A DNA stretch of 64,000 nt, taken from assembly GCA_937128795.1 (NCBI GenBank), contig CAKZMQ010000011.1, positions 62,001 to 126,000 on the forward strand, written 5' to 3'. The notes below the pieces were generated by a model. That model searched no databases. It saw nothing but the letters and a program-made list of their open reading frames with translations, and had not been told where the DNA came from. The position numbers and the translations under genes are program-made. The stretch comes from an uncultured Solirubrobacterales bacterium (lineage in GTDB: Bacteria; Actinomycetota; Thermoleophilia; Solirubrobacterales; JACPNS01). Position 1 is the stretch's first letter. Every line of letters begins with the position of its first letter. This document shows positions 14,867-23,036 of the stretch, in pieces.

Positions 14867-15394
14867 TCAGTCCTCTACCGCACTGACGCGCTTTCTGCCG
14901 CGTTTGCAGGTGACGTCAAGGTCGGCTTCGGTGCATTTGAAGCCGTTGTAGCGCTTGCTCGCTCGCCTAGACGGATCTGCGTAGTACTTCCGAACTACGC
15001 GGACCGCACGTGAACAGCTGAGGCCCTTGGATTTCACGCGCATCGAGACGCGCTCGCTGACCAGGTCGGCGAGACCGAAAAGCTCCTCGTCATCGTCGAT
15101 CAGATCTTCGTCGTCATCGCCTTCATCCGGGGGAAGCAGATCCACGTCGTCGTTCTCGTCTTCATCTGTCGGAAGCGCGAGATCGGTGACCACGGCCACT
15201 GTTCTTACGCCACATTTCCTCGATTTGCCCGACGATTTCTTTGACTTCTTGGCTGCGGTGACGTCGCTGGCCGCGTCGGCGTTCACGAACTGCCCGGAGG
15301 CGAACATCAGGATCAACGCCATGCCGATCGCAAAGCAAAGCGTCTGAAGCCGATTGGGAAACAGCCGAGCAAAAGCTGTTGGAGGAGAATTCAT
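14867..15394 (-). CDS. Small secreted acidic protein of unknown function
   Basis: This protein has 175 residues from ATG 15394. It has a clear signal peptide (ARLFPNRLQTLCFAIGMALILMF, cleavage probable after NADA) and then a Lys/Ser stretch. A long acidic segment (DEDENDDVDLLPPDEGDDDEDL) may bind cations. The C-terminal basic half holds cysteines in ...LSCSRA..., ...FKCTEA... and ...VTCKRG..., plus one in RKCGVR, i.e. four Cys that could form two disulfides outside the cell. I do not recognise a family. An in-frame start seven codons upstream is less likely because it precedes the signal peptide by an unneeded extension. Its leader is long and strongly structured (15525-15603). Confidence 0.65.
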   Translation of the reverse strand: MNSPPTAFARLFPNRLQTLCFAIGMALILMFASGQFVNADAASDVTAAKKSKKSSGKSRKCGVRTVAVVTDLALPTDEDENDDVDLLPPDEGDDDEDLIDDDEELFGLADLVSERVSMRVKSKGLSCSRAVRVVRKYYADPSRRASKRYNGFKCTEADLDVTCKRGRKRVSAVED

Positions 15395-15524
15395 ACATCG
15401 GACACATCGGCCCACCGGCCCAATGACTGAATAGCCCGTGGACGGGTGTGCGACTGGTTTTTGTGCGATGCCACCAAACCGTCCGAGCCGAGAGATCCTA
15501 GGGAGTGATCGCTGATTCGATCTG

Positions 15525-15603
15525 GCGGACGCCGGCCGCGTGTGGGCGAACCCACACGCGAACCGGGTTGCCCCGTCCGCTGGATCCCATACGCGATGGG
15601 TCC
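15525..15603 (-). ncRNA. Structured leader candidate (three-way junction plus hairpin)
   Basis: An outer seven-base stem (GCGGACG at 15525-15531 with CGTCCGC at 15574-15580) encloses a perfect ten-base stem with a four-base loop (15537-15546 and 15551-15560) and a short GGG-CCC hairpin (15565-15573). A further hairpin of eight base pairs with one bulge occupies 15582-15603. This sits about 130-210 bases upstream of the secreted-protein start at 15394, as a regulatory leader would. I cannot assign it to a known riboswitch class. Confidence 0.45.
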
Positions 15604-15664
15604 GAGTTCCTGCACATCGCGCGCAGCACTACTGGATTGAGTCTCGCTTGATCGGAGTCTCAGA

Positions 15665-15720
15665 ATGTTCCGTCACCAAGTAGATGCACGAGACGAAACT
15701 TCTATGCGGAAATATTTCAG
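15665..15720 (-). promoter_or_regulatory. Conserved intergenic motif, copy A
   Basis: On the minus strand this region has GCATCTAC, four bases, then TGACGGAACAT, preceded by a CGCATA block 13 bases away and an A/T-rich CTGAAA patch. The same arrangement with the same spacing occurs at 34647-34704 (copy B). Copy A lies between the secreted Ig-repeat gene ending at 15726 and the secreted acidic protein gene. Because both copies precede minus-strand genes for secreted proteins, a shared promoter or regulator site is likely. TGACGGAAC resembles both a TTGAC-type minus-35 and the GGAAC of ECF promoters. Confidence 0.55.
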
Positions 15721-15725
15721 CGGAA

Positions 15726-18632
15726 CTATTTGCGAACTCGAACAGTGACTGCTCTTGATGGACCATCAAGGTAGGGCCAAGCTGTAAAAGACGATTTTGC
15801 GACCGCACGAACCTTGACCTTCGCCGAACGACCTGCCAGCTGGCTGAACCGATACGGAATCGAGAACCGTCCGCGACGGTCCGTACGCGTCGATCCGATT
15901 GTCACTTGCCAACGCTTTCCGTTTCGGAATTCCAGCACGACGAGGACGTTGCCGGGGCCAGCGCCGCCGCTGCCAACAAGTCTGCCGACGAATCGCACTC
16001 GTTTCCCGACTCGCACAACACGCGGTCGAGCACTAAATTGCACTCCGGCCTTGACGAAAACATCGGCATGACGTTCGGACGGCAGGATCGTTTCTGAACC
16101 CTCGTTTTGGATCGTGAATCGACGATTTCCACCCCTTGGGAGCTTGTACCGATACGCGCCACGTGAATCTGTTCTCACTGTGCCGACCTGCGTTCTGGTG
16201 CCGTCACCCGGGCCGGAGAACACTTTCAAAATCGCTTGTGAAACTGCGTTACCGGAAGGGTCACGCAGTTCCCCTACCAGCGAAGCGCTTGTGCCGTATT
16301 TCACCGACGTCGAGCGCTTTGCACTGCGACGATCAATAGTTGTGCGCCAGCGGCAGCGCTTGCGCGACTTCGTCCGCACACATTTGCGCTTGTGGACGGC
16401 GATGCCAGTAGTGAGTTCGTACTTGCTGCGAATTGGAAGTTGCAGCCGCATCGGATCGCTCCGCCCCTCGACCGTGTCAGAGAACGATGTGTTGCCAGCA
16501 TGGTCGGTGGCCACGACTCGGACTGCATAGACGCCGTCAGCCAGACCTTCGTCGGGGAGCCGTGCGGCCAAATGTTGCACGTGAGGTGAATAGAGATCGC
16601 TGGTTGAGCTCGTGGGAAGCGACCGCCAGTCGATGCCGGTCTGTTGCAGAAGGCCATACTCGATCTGCGCGACGGCAACACCCGATACCGAGTCATCGAC
16701 GCGCGCATGAATTTCTGAGGGTCGAGCCGGATCACGCTCCGCAAAGACACCACGCGGAGCTTGACTGTCCACTTTGACCAGGCGTGTTTGAAGCGGAGAG
16801 GCGTTTCCGGCTACGTCGCTAGCCGAGTAGGAAAGTGAATGAACGCCATCAGGTAGTTGCATTTTGTGCGTCGACCCATCGAACGACTGCAGTGAGCTCG
16901 ACCCGAGCTTGCGACGGATGGAGGCCGGACCGGAATCCGCGTCGGTGGCGGTGAGCGTCAATTGGACCGGCTTTCTCGACCACTCGGTTGATGGAACACC
17001 ATCGATCGCGAGCGTCGGAGCCACGTCGTCCACGTTCAACGCGACGCGAGCAGTGTCGGACGGAATGCCGGCGCAGGAAATCGCCCTGGCATGGAACCAG
17101 CTGCGGCCATGCGGCAAGTTTGCAGGTAACACTGCAGATAGCGGCGTCCCGGGATGAGTGATCGTCGCTGCTGGAACTGAATCAGCAGTCGCATTTGTCG
17201 CGATCGAGTATCCGCAAATGCCCGATTCAAGCTCGACGTTCTGCGGCTGTTGCCAACCTTGTTGGTAGCCGTCTATTAACGCGGCCCGATTCAGCCAGGG
17301 TGTTTGCAGTGGCGTCGGTGCGTGCGGTTGATGCGAGTCAAATCCAATCAGTTCTGAGCTCCAACCGCCGTCGTTCCCGGCACGGTCGGTGGTGCGAACC
17401 CTGAGCCGCCACAGGCCCTCCTCGGGAAACGTCAGATTCGACAGTTTTGATATCGAGTTTCCGGAATCTGACCCCTCGACGGCGGTTGAAACGGTTGCAC
17501 CCGTAACTACAGGTTCCAGCCGGTAGTGCGCCGTCCAGACTCCGGATTGATTCGCCGTTTCGAACGATTCGACCTCGTTGACCCAACCAACGGTCAAACG
17601 ATTGGAATTGGTCCAGCCGAACCCGTTGACCTCATCGAGGAGATTGATGGCCGGCGGTTCGGGTGGCGTGGCGTCGAGCTTGAAGGTTGCCGACGCCGGC
17701 ACCGAAACATTTCCGACGGCGTCACTTGCCTCCAGGGTGATTGTGTGTGTGCCGTCATCGAGACCGCGCGTGTCTGCGAAGCCTGAATAGGTGTGGGTTT
17801 TGAAGTCTTCACACTTGAGGCTTTGAGCGAAGGAGTGGCCCGCAAACGGCTCAGGATCTGGCTCAGGGCTTGATGAGAGCATGTTGCAGACCACCAGGGA
17901 CCAAAACGGTGGCTGCTCGTCGATTCTTGCCTCGATTCTTCCGACGCCGACGCCCCAATAACGGAAATTGTTGCGGTCCGCAACGGAGAGTGACATCGCG
18001 GCGTCTACCGGTCTGGTCCATCCATTCAATTCCCCTCGCGGGGCGGCGACTGTGACGACTGGCGCGGTCACGTCCTCGACGACGATCTCGATGTCGGAGA
18101 TAAGAAGTGAATCGGCTGCAGCGCAGGCCGTTTCGACGCAGTCGGCCTGCACCGTGAATGTCCGACGCCCAGCAAGATCGATAGTCATCACTTGTGGGGC
18201 GCCAGACGGCAGCGGCTCCGGTACTTCTGCGATGACGTCGCAGTTGAGGCAATCCCTGACTGTGTAGCGCAATCCCGTCGTCCGATCACCACCGGTAATC
18301 GTAAATGTCGCGCTCACGAGATCTAGGCCGCGCGGCGCGCCGTAGTACCACGCACCGCGCCGGATTGAGCTCGACGCGCTCACAGGCACCCCGCTGTTGA
18401 AACTCAACCCTTCTGGGCACAAACTGACCGGCGCGAGCGGCGCCGTCGACAGATAGTGAAGGCGATACCAACCTTCGTTGGAGCTCCTCTCGCCTTGCAT
18501 CGCACTGTGACAAGTCCGGATCGGTATGTTCACCGCGCTGGCAGTGGTGGGACTCGCCGCGAGGAAAAGAGCGGCCACCATGCCAACGAGCGCCCAGCCG
18601 AGCGGCCTTGTGGGATTGAACGGCGCGATCAT
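15726..18632 (-). CDS. Large secreted Ig-repeat protein (second of a paralogous pair)
   Basis: This protein has 968 residues from ATG 18632, which overlaps the upstream stop as ATGA; a longer reading from 18683 is possible but would overlap the previous gene by 55 bases. It starts with a signal peptide (GWALVGMVAALFLAASPTTASA). It then has an N-terminal beta-sandwich-like domain with paired Cys (DCLNCD) and several bacterial Ig-like repeats with the recurring motif DxxGNxSxPAxxxFKxDxTPP. Two C-terminal beta domains follow a Cys/Lys/Arg cluster (CVRTKSRKRCRWRT). It ends in VTVRVRK without sortase motif or membrane anchor. An extracellular adhesive or binding role is inferred. It resembles the 18629-21490 product in layout and C-terminus. 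Confidence 0.8.
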   Translation of the reverse strand: MIAPFNPTRPLGWALVGMVAALFLAASPTTASAVNIPIRTCHSAMQGERSSNEGWYRLHYLSTAPLAPVSLCPEGLSFNSGVPVSASSSIRRGAWYYGAPRGLDLVSATFTITGGDRTTGLRYTVRDCLNCDVIAEVPEPLPSGAPQVMTIDLAGRRTFTVQADCVETACAAADSLLISDIEIVVEDVTAPVVTVAAPRGELNGWTRPVDAAMSLSVADRNNFRYWGVGVGRIEARIDEQPPFWSLVVCNMLSSSPEPDPEPFAGHSFAQSLKCEDFKTHTYSGFADTRGLDDGTHTITLEASDAVGNVSVPASATFKLDATPPEPPAINLLDEVNGFGWTNSNRLTVGWVNEVESFETANQSGVWTAHYRLEPVVTGATVSTAVEGSDSGNSISKLSNLTFPEEGLWRLRVRTTDRAGNDGGWSSELIGFDSHQPHAPTPLQTPWLNRAALIDGYQQGWQQPQNVELESGICGYSIATNATADSVPAATITHPGTPLSAVLPANLPHGRSWFHARAISCAGIPSDTARVALNVDDVAPTLAIDGVPSTEWSRKPVQLTLTATDADSGPASIRRKLGSSSLQSFDGSTHKMQLPDGVHSLSYSASDVAGNASPLQTRLVKVDSQAPRGVFAERDPARPSEIHARVDDSVSGVAVAQIEYGLLQQTGIDWRSLPTSSTSDLYSPHVQHLAARLPDEGLADGVYAVRVVATDHAGNTSFSDTVEGRSDPMRLQLPIRSKYELTTGIAVHKRKCVRTKSRKRCRWRTTIDRRSAKRSTSVKYGTSASLVGELRDPSGNAVSQAILKVFSGPGDGTRTQVGTVRTDSRGAYRYKLPRGGNRRFTIQNEGSETILPSERHADVFVKAGVQFSARPRVVRVGKRVRFVGRLVGSGGAGPGNVLVVLEFRNGKRWQVTIGSTRTDRRGRFSIPYRFSQLAGRSAKVKVRAVAKSSFTAWPYLDGPSRAVTVRVRK

Positions 18633-21490
18633 GGCCGCACGACGAGTTTCGAGGATCGCGAGTATCCCGTTTCGTACGCCCATCCCTCAGCGCCGGGTAC
18701 GACCGCACGAATGCGGAAACTGATCGCTCTGCCGGTCTTCCGACCGCGGTAACTGGCTCGGAACCTGCCGCTGGCGTCGGCGGTTGCACGAAGGCCGAGC
18801 GGTCGCCACCGCCCGCGGGTCCGATACTGAAATGAGATCGGCTTTCCAGTTCGCGGATAAGTGGCATCGGGCGCCGAGATCCGCCCGGTGATCTTGGTCA
18901 GTCGTCCCGTTCGAATGACGCGCTTGGACAGCCGCAACGAGACCTTGGGCCGCGACAACAATGTCACTTCGCGTTCGACGGGTAACTGCGTCGGTGACCC
19001 GGTCGAGTTAAAAGTAACTCGCCTCGAAGGCCCGGGACGCGGTCGAAACCTGAACTTTCCCGAGGGCCCAACCACCAAGTTCGACACCACTCGACGCGGC
19101 AGTCCGACGACCGATTCCACCACATCAATTCGCGCCCCTGGCAACGGGGCTCCAGTCTTTGAAAGCAGCGTGCCTTCGATCAGAGCCGACCGACCGCCGG
19201 CCACTAGTTTGGAGTCGGGGAACGTGACCCGGCGAGCCGTAGATTTACATTTTTTCTTTTTCGACTTGCATCGTTTTGCCTTGGTGACTGTTCGAAAGCC
19301 AGCAGAAATCTGAGGCTTGTCGCGAGCGGGAAGCAGAATCGCTGCGGGCGACCCACCGAGGCGCGAGCGGATGGCAGCGACGTTTCCTATGAGATCGCTG
19401 GCGACCACGCGCAAGTCGTAAATGCCAGCTTCGAGAAGATGGTCGGGGATGACAGCGTCGACCGCGAGGCTCTTCGACGAACCGCCAACAGGACGCACGA
19501 TTTGCCCCACCGTTTGCCAACTGCCGCCTGCGGAGCGCCGATACTGCAGGTACGCGTCTCGCATACCAGATGATTCGTCGTGCAGCACTGCGCGCACGCG
19601 AGCAGGATCGGCCGGATCGGCCGTTAAGACGTGTCCCGTGGGCGCCGAGCGATCAGTCTTCACCTCGCGATGATTCGCGGCGACGTTGCCGAGATCGTCG
19701 AACGCATAGACCGTGACCGAGTGATCGTTCTCGTCCAGTGCGAATCGCAGTTCGTCGTCCCATACTTCCGCGACTGGGATTCCGTCCACCACTGCAGACA
19801 TTCGAACCGTCCCCTCTGGCTCTCCGATCACATAGGCGAAGAATGGAAACGAGTCGGAGTACCAGCCGCCCGGGCCGGCAGACGAGAACTCTACGATCGG
19901 GGCCGAGGCATCGACTTCAAACGAATAGTCAGTGATCAGTCCCGGTGCGCCAGCGCAGGTGATCGCCCTCAGATGCAGGTAGTTCGTACCGTTTGCCAAC
20001 ACGCTGGGCAGCTCGAGGCTTCGATCGGTCGGCGAAATCATCGCGAAAACGCCTGGGTCGGCAAAAGGCGCTCGATCCACCTTGTATGAGTAGCCGCAGA
20101 CACCCGATACCGCCTCGTTTGCGTTCGCTGGCTCCGACCACGCCACGCGAAAACCGTCGGTCAGGTCTTCCGAGCTCAATGTGGGTATTGGGGTAACGGT
20201 CGGCGCATCAAGAACAGTTGGATCGACGCCGACCAAAACATGCTGCGACGCGCTCTTGTTACCCGCTTCATCGGAGGTGAACATGTTTATCCGCCACATC
20301 CCCGAACCGGGTAGAAAAAGCTCAAGCTCAGAAATATTCTCACCTTCCACGGTCTGCGGCGCTGGATCCGTGCCGACACCTGAGTACGGTTCAACGTCAT
20401 ATGTTGCCGAGGCAACGCCTGATTCCGTAGCTGTCTCGTGTGTCTCGCCGGTGTTCTGCCAACTGAGCGTGACTGCGGGTGCGGTTTGCCAGCCGATCGG
20501 ATGGTCCGTCGAAGCCCGTAGCCGCTCGAACCGCGGTCGTTCGACGTCAATTTTGAATTCGATCTCCAGCTCATCGGAATGATTTCCGGCCAAGTCATAC
20601 GCCACCGCGTGGAGCAGATTCTTACCCGGCTTGAGATTGCGAAAATCCAGCCCGCCGTTGCCGATCGGTACTACGTCGACCAACGAGAGCTGTTGCGGGC
20701 AAAATGAGGAACCGTCTGGCGATTCTGCGATGCCGCATCCGGGGGTCCAGGTCGGCTTCCAGTGATAGGTGTTGTAGTGAATGTCGATCAGGCTCACCCC
20801 GGTGCCGCGGTCCGTCGCCCACAAGGGTGCGCGAGACGGTGCCCTGAACCATTCGGCCGATTTGAGATCGGCGAAGCTGGAGCCGTCGTAGTAGTTGTAG
20901 TCCCACTCGAGCGTCGGCTCGAACTCGTCGTCGGTGATGATCTCGATGCTGTCTATTTCCAGTGGTCGCGCCGTACTGCAACTCGGCCACGAAACGCATT
21001 CTCCTTCGAGAACGAGACGATTCGCGGTTGCAGGGAAGTCGCCGTTCGAGGCTGTCAGGTGGTGGTGTGTCGGAACCACCTCGTTGGCACTCGCCGAGCT
21101 GATCGGAGGGCCACAGTTCTCGTCCGAGTCGCAGACCTTGATGGTTTGACGTAAGCCGCCATCGGATCCGTCGCCTCCTCCGATATTGAATTTAACGCTC
21201 TCGAAGACCAGGTCATCGACGGGAAAGTACGGGTACTCGAAACGAGCTTTCTTCGTTGGCGAAGCCGTGCTGAAATTTGACGTCAGGACAAGTCGGCAAC
21301 GCCCGGTAAGAAACCAACTCGGAAACCCGTCGACAGTATGTGCCCAATCGACCGCATCTTTGGTCTTGTCCTCGACGAGACAAGAGGCGATCTTGGCTGG
21401 AGACGCGACAGCCGAACCCGGTGGGATCGCTGTGAGCGTAGCCACGGACAGCATGGCGATCCAGACGAACTGAATGGCTAGTCGGCGCAT
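18629..21490 (-). CDS. Large secreted Ig-repeat protein (first of a paralogous pair)
   Basis: This is a 953-residue exported protein with signal peptide (QFVWIAMLSVATLTAIPPGSAVA). After an N-terminal Cys-containing beta domain come Ig-like repeats marked by DLAGNHSDELEIEFKIDVERP, DEAGNKSASQH and DDLGNVAANHREVKTDRSAPTG. A Lys/Cys cluster (KRCKSKKKKCKS) and two terminal beta domains (VRTGRLTKITGR-type and SFQYRTRGRW) follow. The C-terminal architecture repeats in its downstream paralogue. The start is 2 bases from the end of the sigma/anti-sigma fusion gene, and its stop overlaps the next ATG, so the three genes form one transcript. No enzymatic motif is visible; a cell-surface structural or binding role is inferred. 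Confidence 0.8.
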   Translation of the reverse strand: MRRLAIQFVWIAMLSVATLTAIPPGSAVASPAKIASCLVEDKTKDAVDWAHTVDGFPSWFLTGRCRLVLTSNFSTASPTKKARFEYPYFPVDDLVFESVKFNIGGGDGSDGGLRQTIKVCDSDENCGPPISSASANEVVPTHHHLTASNGDFPATANRLVLEGECVSWPSCSTARPLEIDSIEIITDDEFEPTLEWDYNYYDGSSFADLKSAEWFRAPSRAPLWATDRGTGVSLIDIHYNTYHWKPTWTPGCGIAESPDGSSFCPQQLSLVDVVPIGNGGLDFRNLKPGKNLLHAVAYDLAGNHSDELEIEFKIDVERPRFERLRASTDHPIGWQTAPAVTLSWQNTGETHETATESGVASATYDVEPYSGVGTDPAPQTVEGENISELELFLPGSGMWRINMFTSDEAGNKSASQHVLVGVDPTVLDAPTVTPIPTLSSEDLTDGFRVAWSEPANANEAVSGVCGYSYKVDRAPFADPGVFAMISPTDRSLELPSVLANGTNYLHLRAITCAGAPGLITDYSFEVDASAPIVEFSSAGPGGWYSDSFPFFAYVIGEPEGTVRMSAVVDGIPVAEVWDDELRFALDENDHSVTVYAFDDLGNVAANHREVKTDRSAPTGHVLTADPADPARVRAVLHDESSGMRDAYLQYRRSAGGSWQTVGQIVRPVGGSSKSLAVDAVIPDHLLEAGIYDLRVVASDLIGNVAAIRSRLGGSPAAILLPARDKPQISAGFRTVTKAKRCKSKKKKCKSTARRVTFPDSKLVAGGRSALIEGTLLSKTGAPLPGARIDVVESVVGLPRRVVSNLVVGPSGKFRFRPRPGPSRRVTFNSTGSPTQLPVEREVTLLSRPKVSLRLSKRVIRTGRLTKITGRISAPDATYPRTGKPISFQYRTRGRWRPLGLRATADASGRFRASYRGRKTGRAISFRIRAVVPGAEGWAYETGYSRSSKLVVRP

Positions 21491-21492
21491 GA

Positions 21493-22764
21493 TTATGGGG
21501 CCAATCCCGTTGCAGAATCGCTTGAGGGCGTTGTATCGCTAGTGCTTTCCGGAGGAAGAAAATCCTCTTCACTTTGGGTCGAAACGCCTTGCGGAACTTC
21601 CTCTACGACTGGATCCGATCCATCGCTTTCGTCGTCAACCGATGGCCCCTCCACCTCAGAGGCCCTCGCCTCGACTGGAGCGTTTGATTCCGTATCAGGT
21701 TGATCTTTTTCGGATGTTCCCTCTTGCGCGGGAGCTCGGCCCTCATCGACGCCCTCGCCAGCTCCAATTGCAGAGGCTGGTGCGGAGGTATTCCGAACTG
21801 GATCTGACGGCTTGCTCACCTGCCGTTCGATCGCCGCGCCACCAGCAACCAATGACCCCGAAATCGCCACCACGGCGGTCACCTTTTTGGCGACTGACGC
21901 CTCACCAGCGACCTGAATGGAAGCGGCGTGGCCAGCCAAGCGTTCCTGAACCGTAAGAAACGCCGACTGAATTCCGTCTGCCGCGCGATGAAACCACCCG
22001 TCAGACGCGAAGCTCTGGTCGGCTGAGATGAAACCGACTGGCACAAGTTCGGCAGCGCGACTCGGCGCAGTTGCGTAGTCACGAAGCGTTGCTTGGCAAA
22101 ATCCGCAATTCTCGAGGTGATCCTTTAGATCTTCCCTGTCGCTGACTCGCATTTCACCGTCGGCCAAAAGCGAGAGAAGCCCGTTGAACCGACGGCATTC
22201 GGCGCCTGATTCGATCCGCTGCAGCCGATCACGCATCGCGGATCGACCTTCGCTGAGAAGTCGATTGACTTTCGCGTAGGAGTACCCAGTAACAGATTCG
22301 ATCTCGTTGTAGCTGAGACCGTCGGCTTTGAGCAGCAGGCAGCGGACCTGATTCGGTTCCACTTGTTTGAGTACCTCGAGTTTCTTGGCATCGGATTCTG
22401 CTTCCTCCACGCGAACCGCGAGGTCACCCCCTGAGGATTGCGAGGCCAAATACTCGTCGGCGTTCGGAATCAAGCGAGCCGACCGACGGCGCTCCATAAG
22501 CACTTCGTTCCTGAGCACCGTCAACGACCACGCCAGCAAGTTTGCGTCTTCAGCGCTTGGGCCTTTGGTGAGAAGCGCTTCGAGCGTCCGCTGATATGCA
22601 TCATCCGCGTCGGCTGCGCTTTCGCTGATACGACGGGCCGCAGCAAGTAGCGTGACTCCGTGAGTCTCCACGAACGAGTCGACTATTTCCGCACGCGGAT
22701 GTGTCTGCCTGCTCGTATCGCAGCGCTGTTGCGGGCGCGAAAGCGCCATGCCGCCATCCCCCAC
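21493..22764 (-). CDS. ECF sigma factor fused to zinc anti-sigma domain, membrane segment and outer tail
   Basis: This is a 423-residue protein. Residues 25-95 look like sigma region 2 (ADADDAYQRTLEALL ... LTVLRNEVLMERRR), and 130-187 like region 4 with an HTH (GLSYNEIESVTGYSYAKVNRLLSEGRS). Residues 190-223 then give a complete zinc anti-sigma pattern: C190, 25 residues, H216-x3-C220-x2-C223. A hydrophobic helix follows (about 295-311), then about 110 residues rich in Glu, Asp, Ser and Pro, presumably outside the membrane. Sigma and anti-sigma functions are normally separate proteins. It is first in an operon with two secreted Ig-repeat proteins, its likely targets. The start may be GTG 22764 or ATG 22749, which has a GGGGGA box. 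Confidence 0.82.
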   Translation of the reverse strand: MGDGGMALSRPQQRCDTSRQTHPRAEIVDSFVETHGVTLLAAARRISESAADADDAYQRTLEALLTKGPSAEDANLLAWSLTVLRNEVLMERRRSARLIPNADEYLASQSSGGDLAVRVEEAESDAKKLEVLKQVEPNQVRCLLLKADGLSYNEIESVTGYSYAKVNRLLSEGRSAMRDRLQRIESGAECRRFNGLLSLLADGEMRVSDREDLKDHLENCGFCQATLRDYATAPSRAAELVPVGFISADQSFASDGWFHRAADGIQSAFLTVQERLAGHAASIQVAGEASVAKKVTAVVAISGSLVAGGAAIERQVSKPSDPVRNTSAPASAIGAGEGVDEGRAPAQEGTSEKDQPDTESNAPVEARASEVEGPSVDDESDGSDPVVEEVPQGVSTQSEEDFLPPESTSDTTPSSDSATGLAP

Positions 22765-22787
22765 TGATTCGTCAAATCGATTGCCGA

Positions 22788-22840
22788 GTCGTGTCCGGTG
22801 ACCTGGTTGTAGCGGACACGATGACGCGGACCAATCCGCG
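22788..22840. promoter_or_regulatory. Tandem inverted repeats in the divergent sigma/glycan promoter region
   Basis: The region between 22764 and 23037 has no gene. It contains a seven-base inverted repeat (GTGTCCG ... CGGACAC) around 22791-22819 and a second CGCGGA-ccaa-TCCGCG palindrome around 22825-22840. Either could be an operator for the divergent sigma-factor or glycan genes. Confidence 0.35.
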
Positions 22841-22878
22841 TTCGAAGATCAGATTACCCGAATCGCCACAGCGGGCTT

Positions 22879-22903
22879 GGAATCAACTAATACTTTCGTC
22901 GTC
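22879..22903 (+). promoter_or_regulatory. ECF-type promoter candidate for the glycan genes
   Basis: GGAAT at 22879-22883 is followed after 16 bases by CGTC at 22900-22903, close to the common ECF pattern GGAAC-N16/17-CGTC. It points toward the gene starting near 23037. The divergent gene encodes an ECF-type sigma fusion, so regulation by that protein is possible. Confidence 0.35.
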
Positions 22904-23036
22904 GCCGATCTGAGTGGCTGTGGCGAAACGCCAATCAGTTTCAATTCGAGCTGCCGCCGTAATCATGGGCATTGCAGCAGCCCTGGATTGAATAAGACTC
23001 CGCTTGTCGCTGTGACACCTGCGCGAACGACTACGG

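Noticed and set aside
15665..15720. Motif A as a c-di-GMP or c-di-AMP riboswitch
   Set aside because: The sequence does not contain the conserved cores of those classes that I can recall; a promoter-type motif explains the two-copy spacing better.
18629..18683. Longer start for the second Ig-repeat protein
   Set aside because: It would overlap the upstream gene by 55 bases and put 17 residues before an otherwise normal signal peptide; the ATGA start at 18632 is better.
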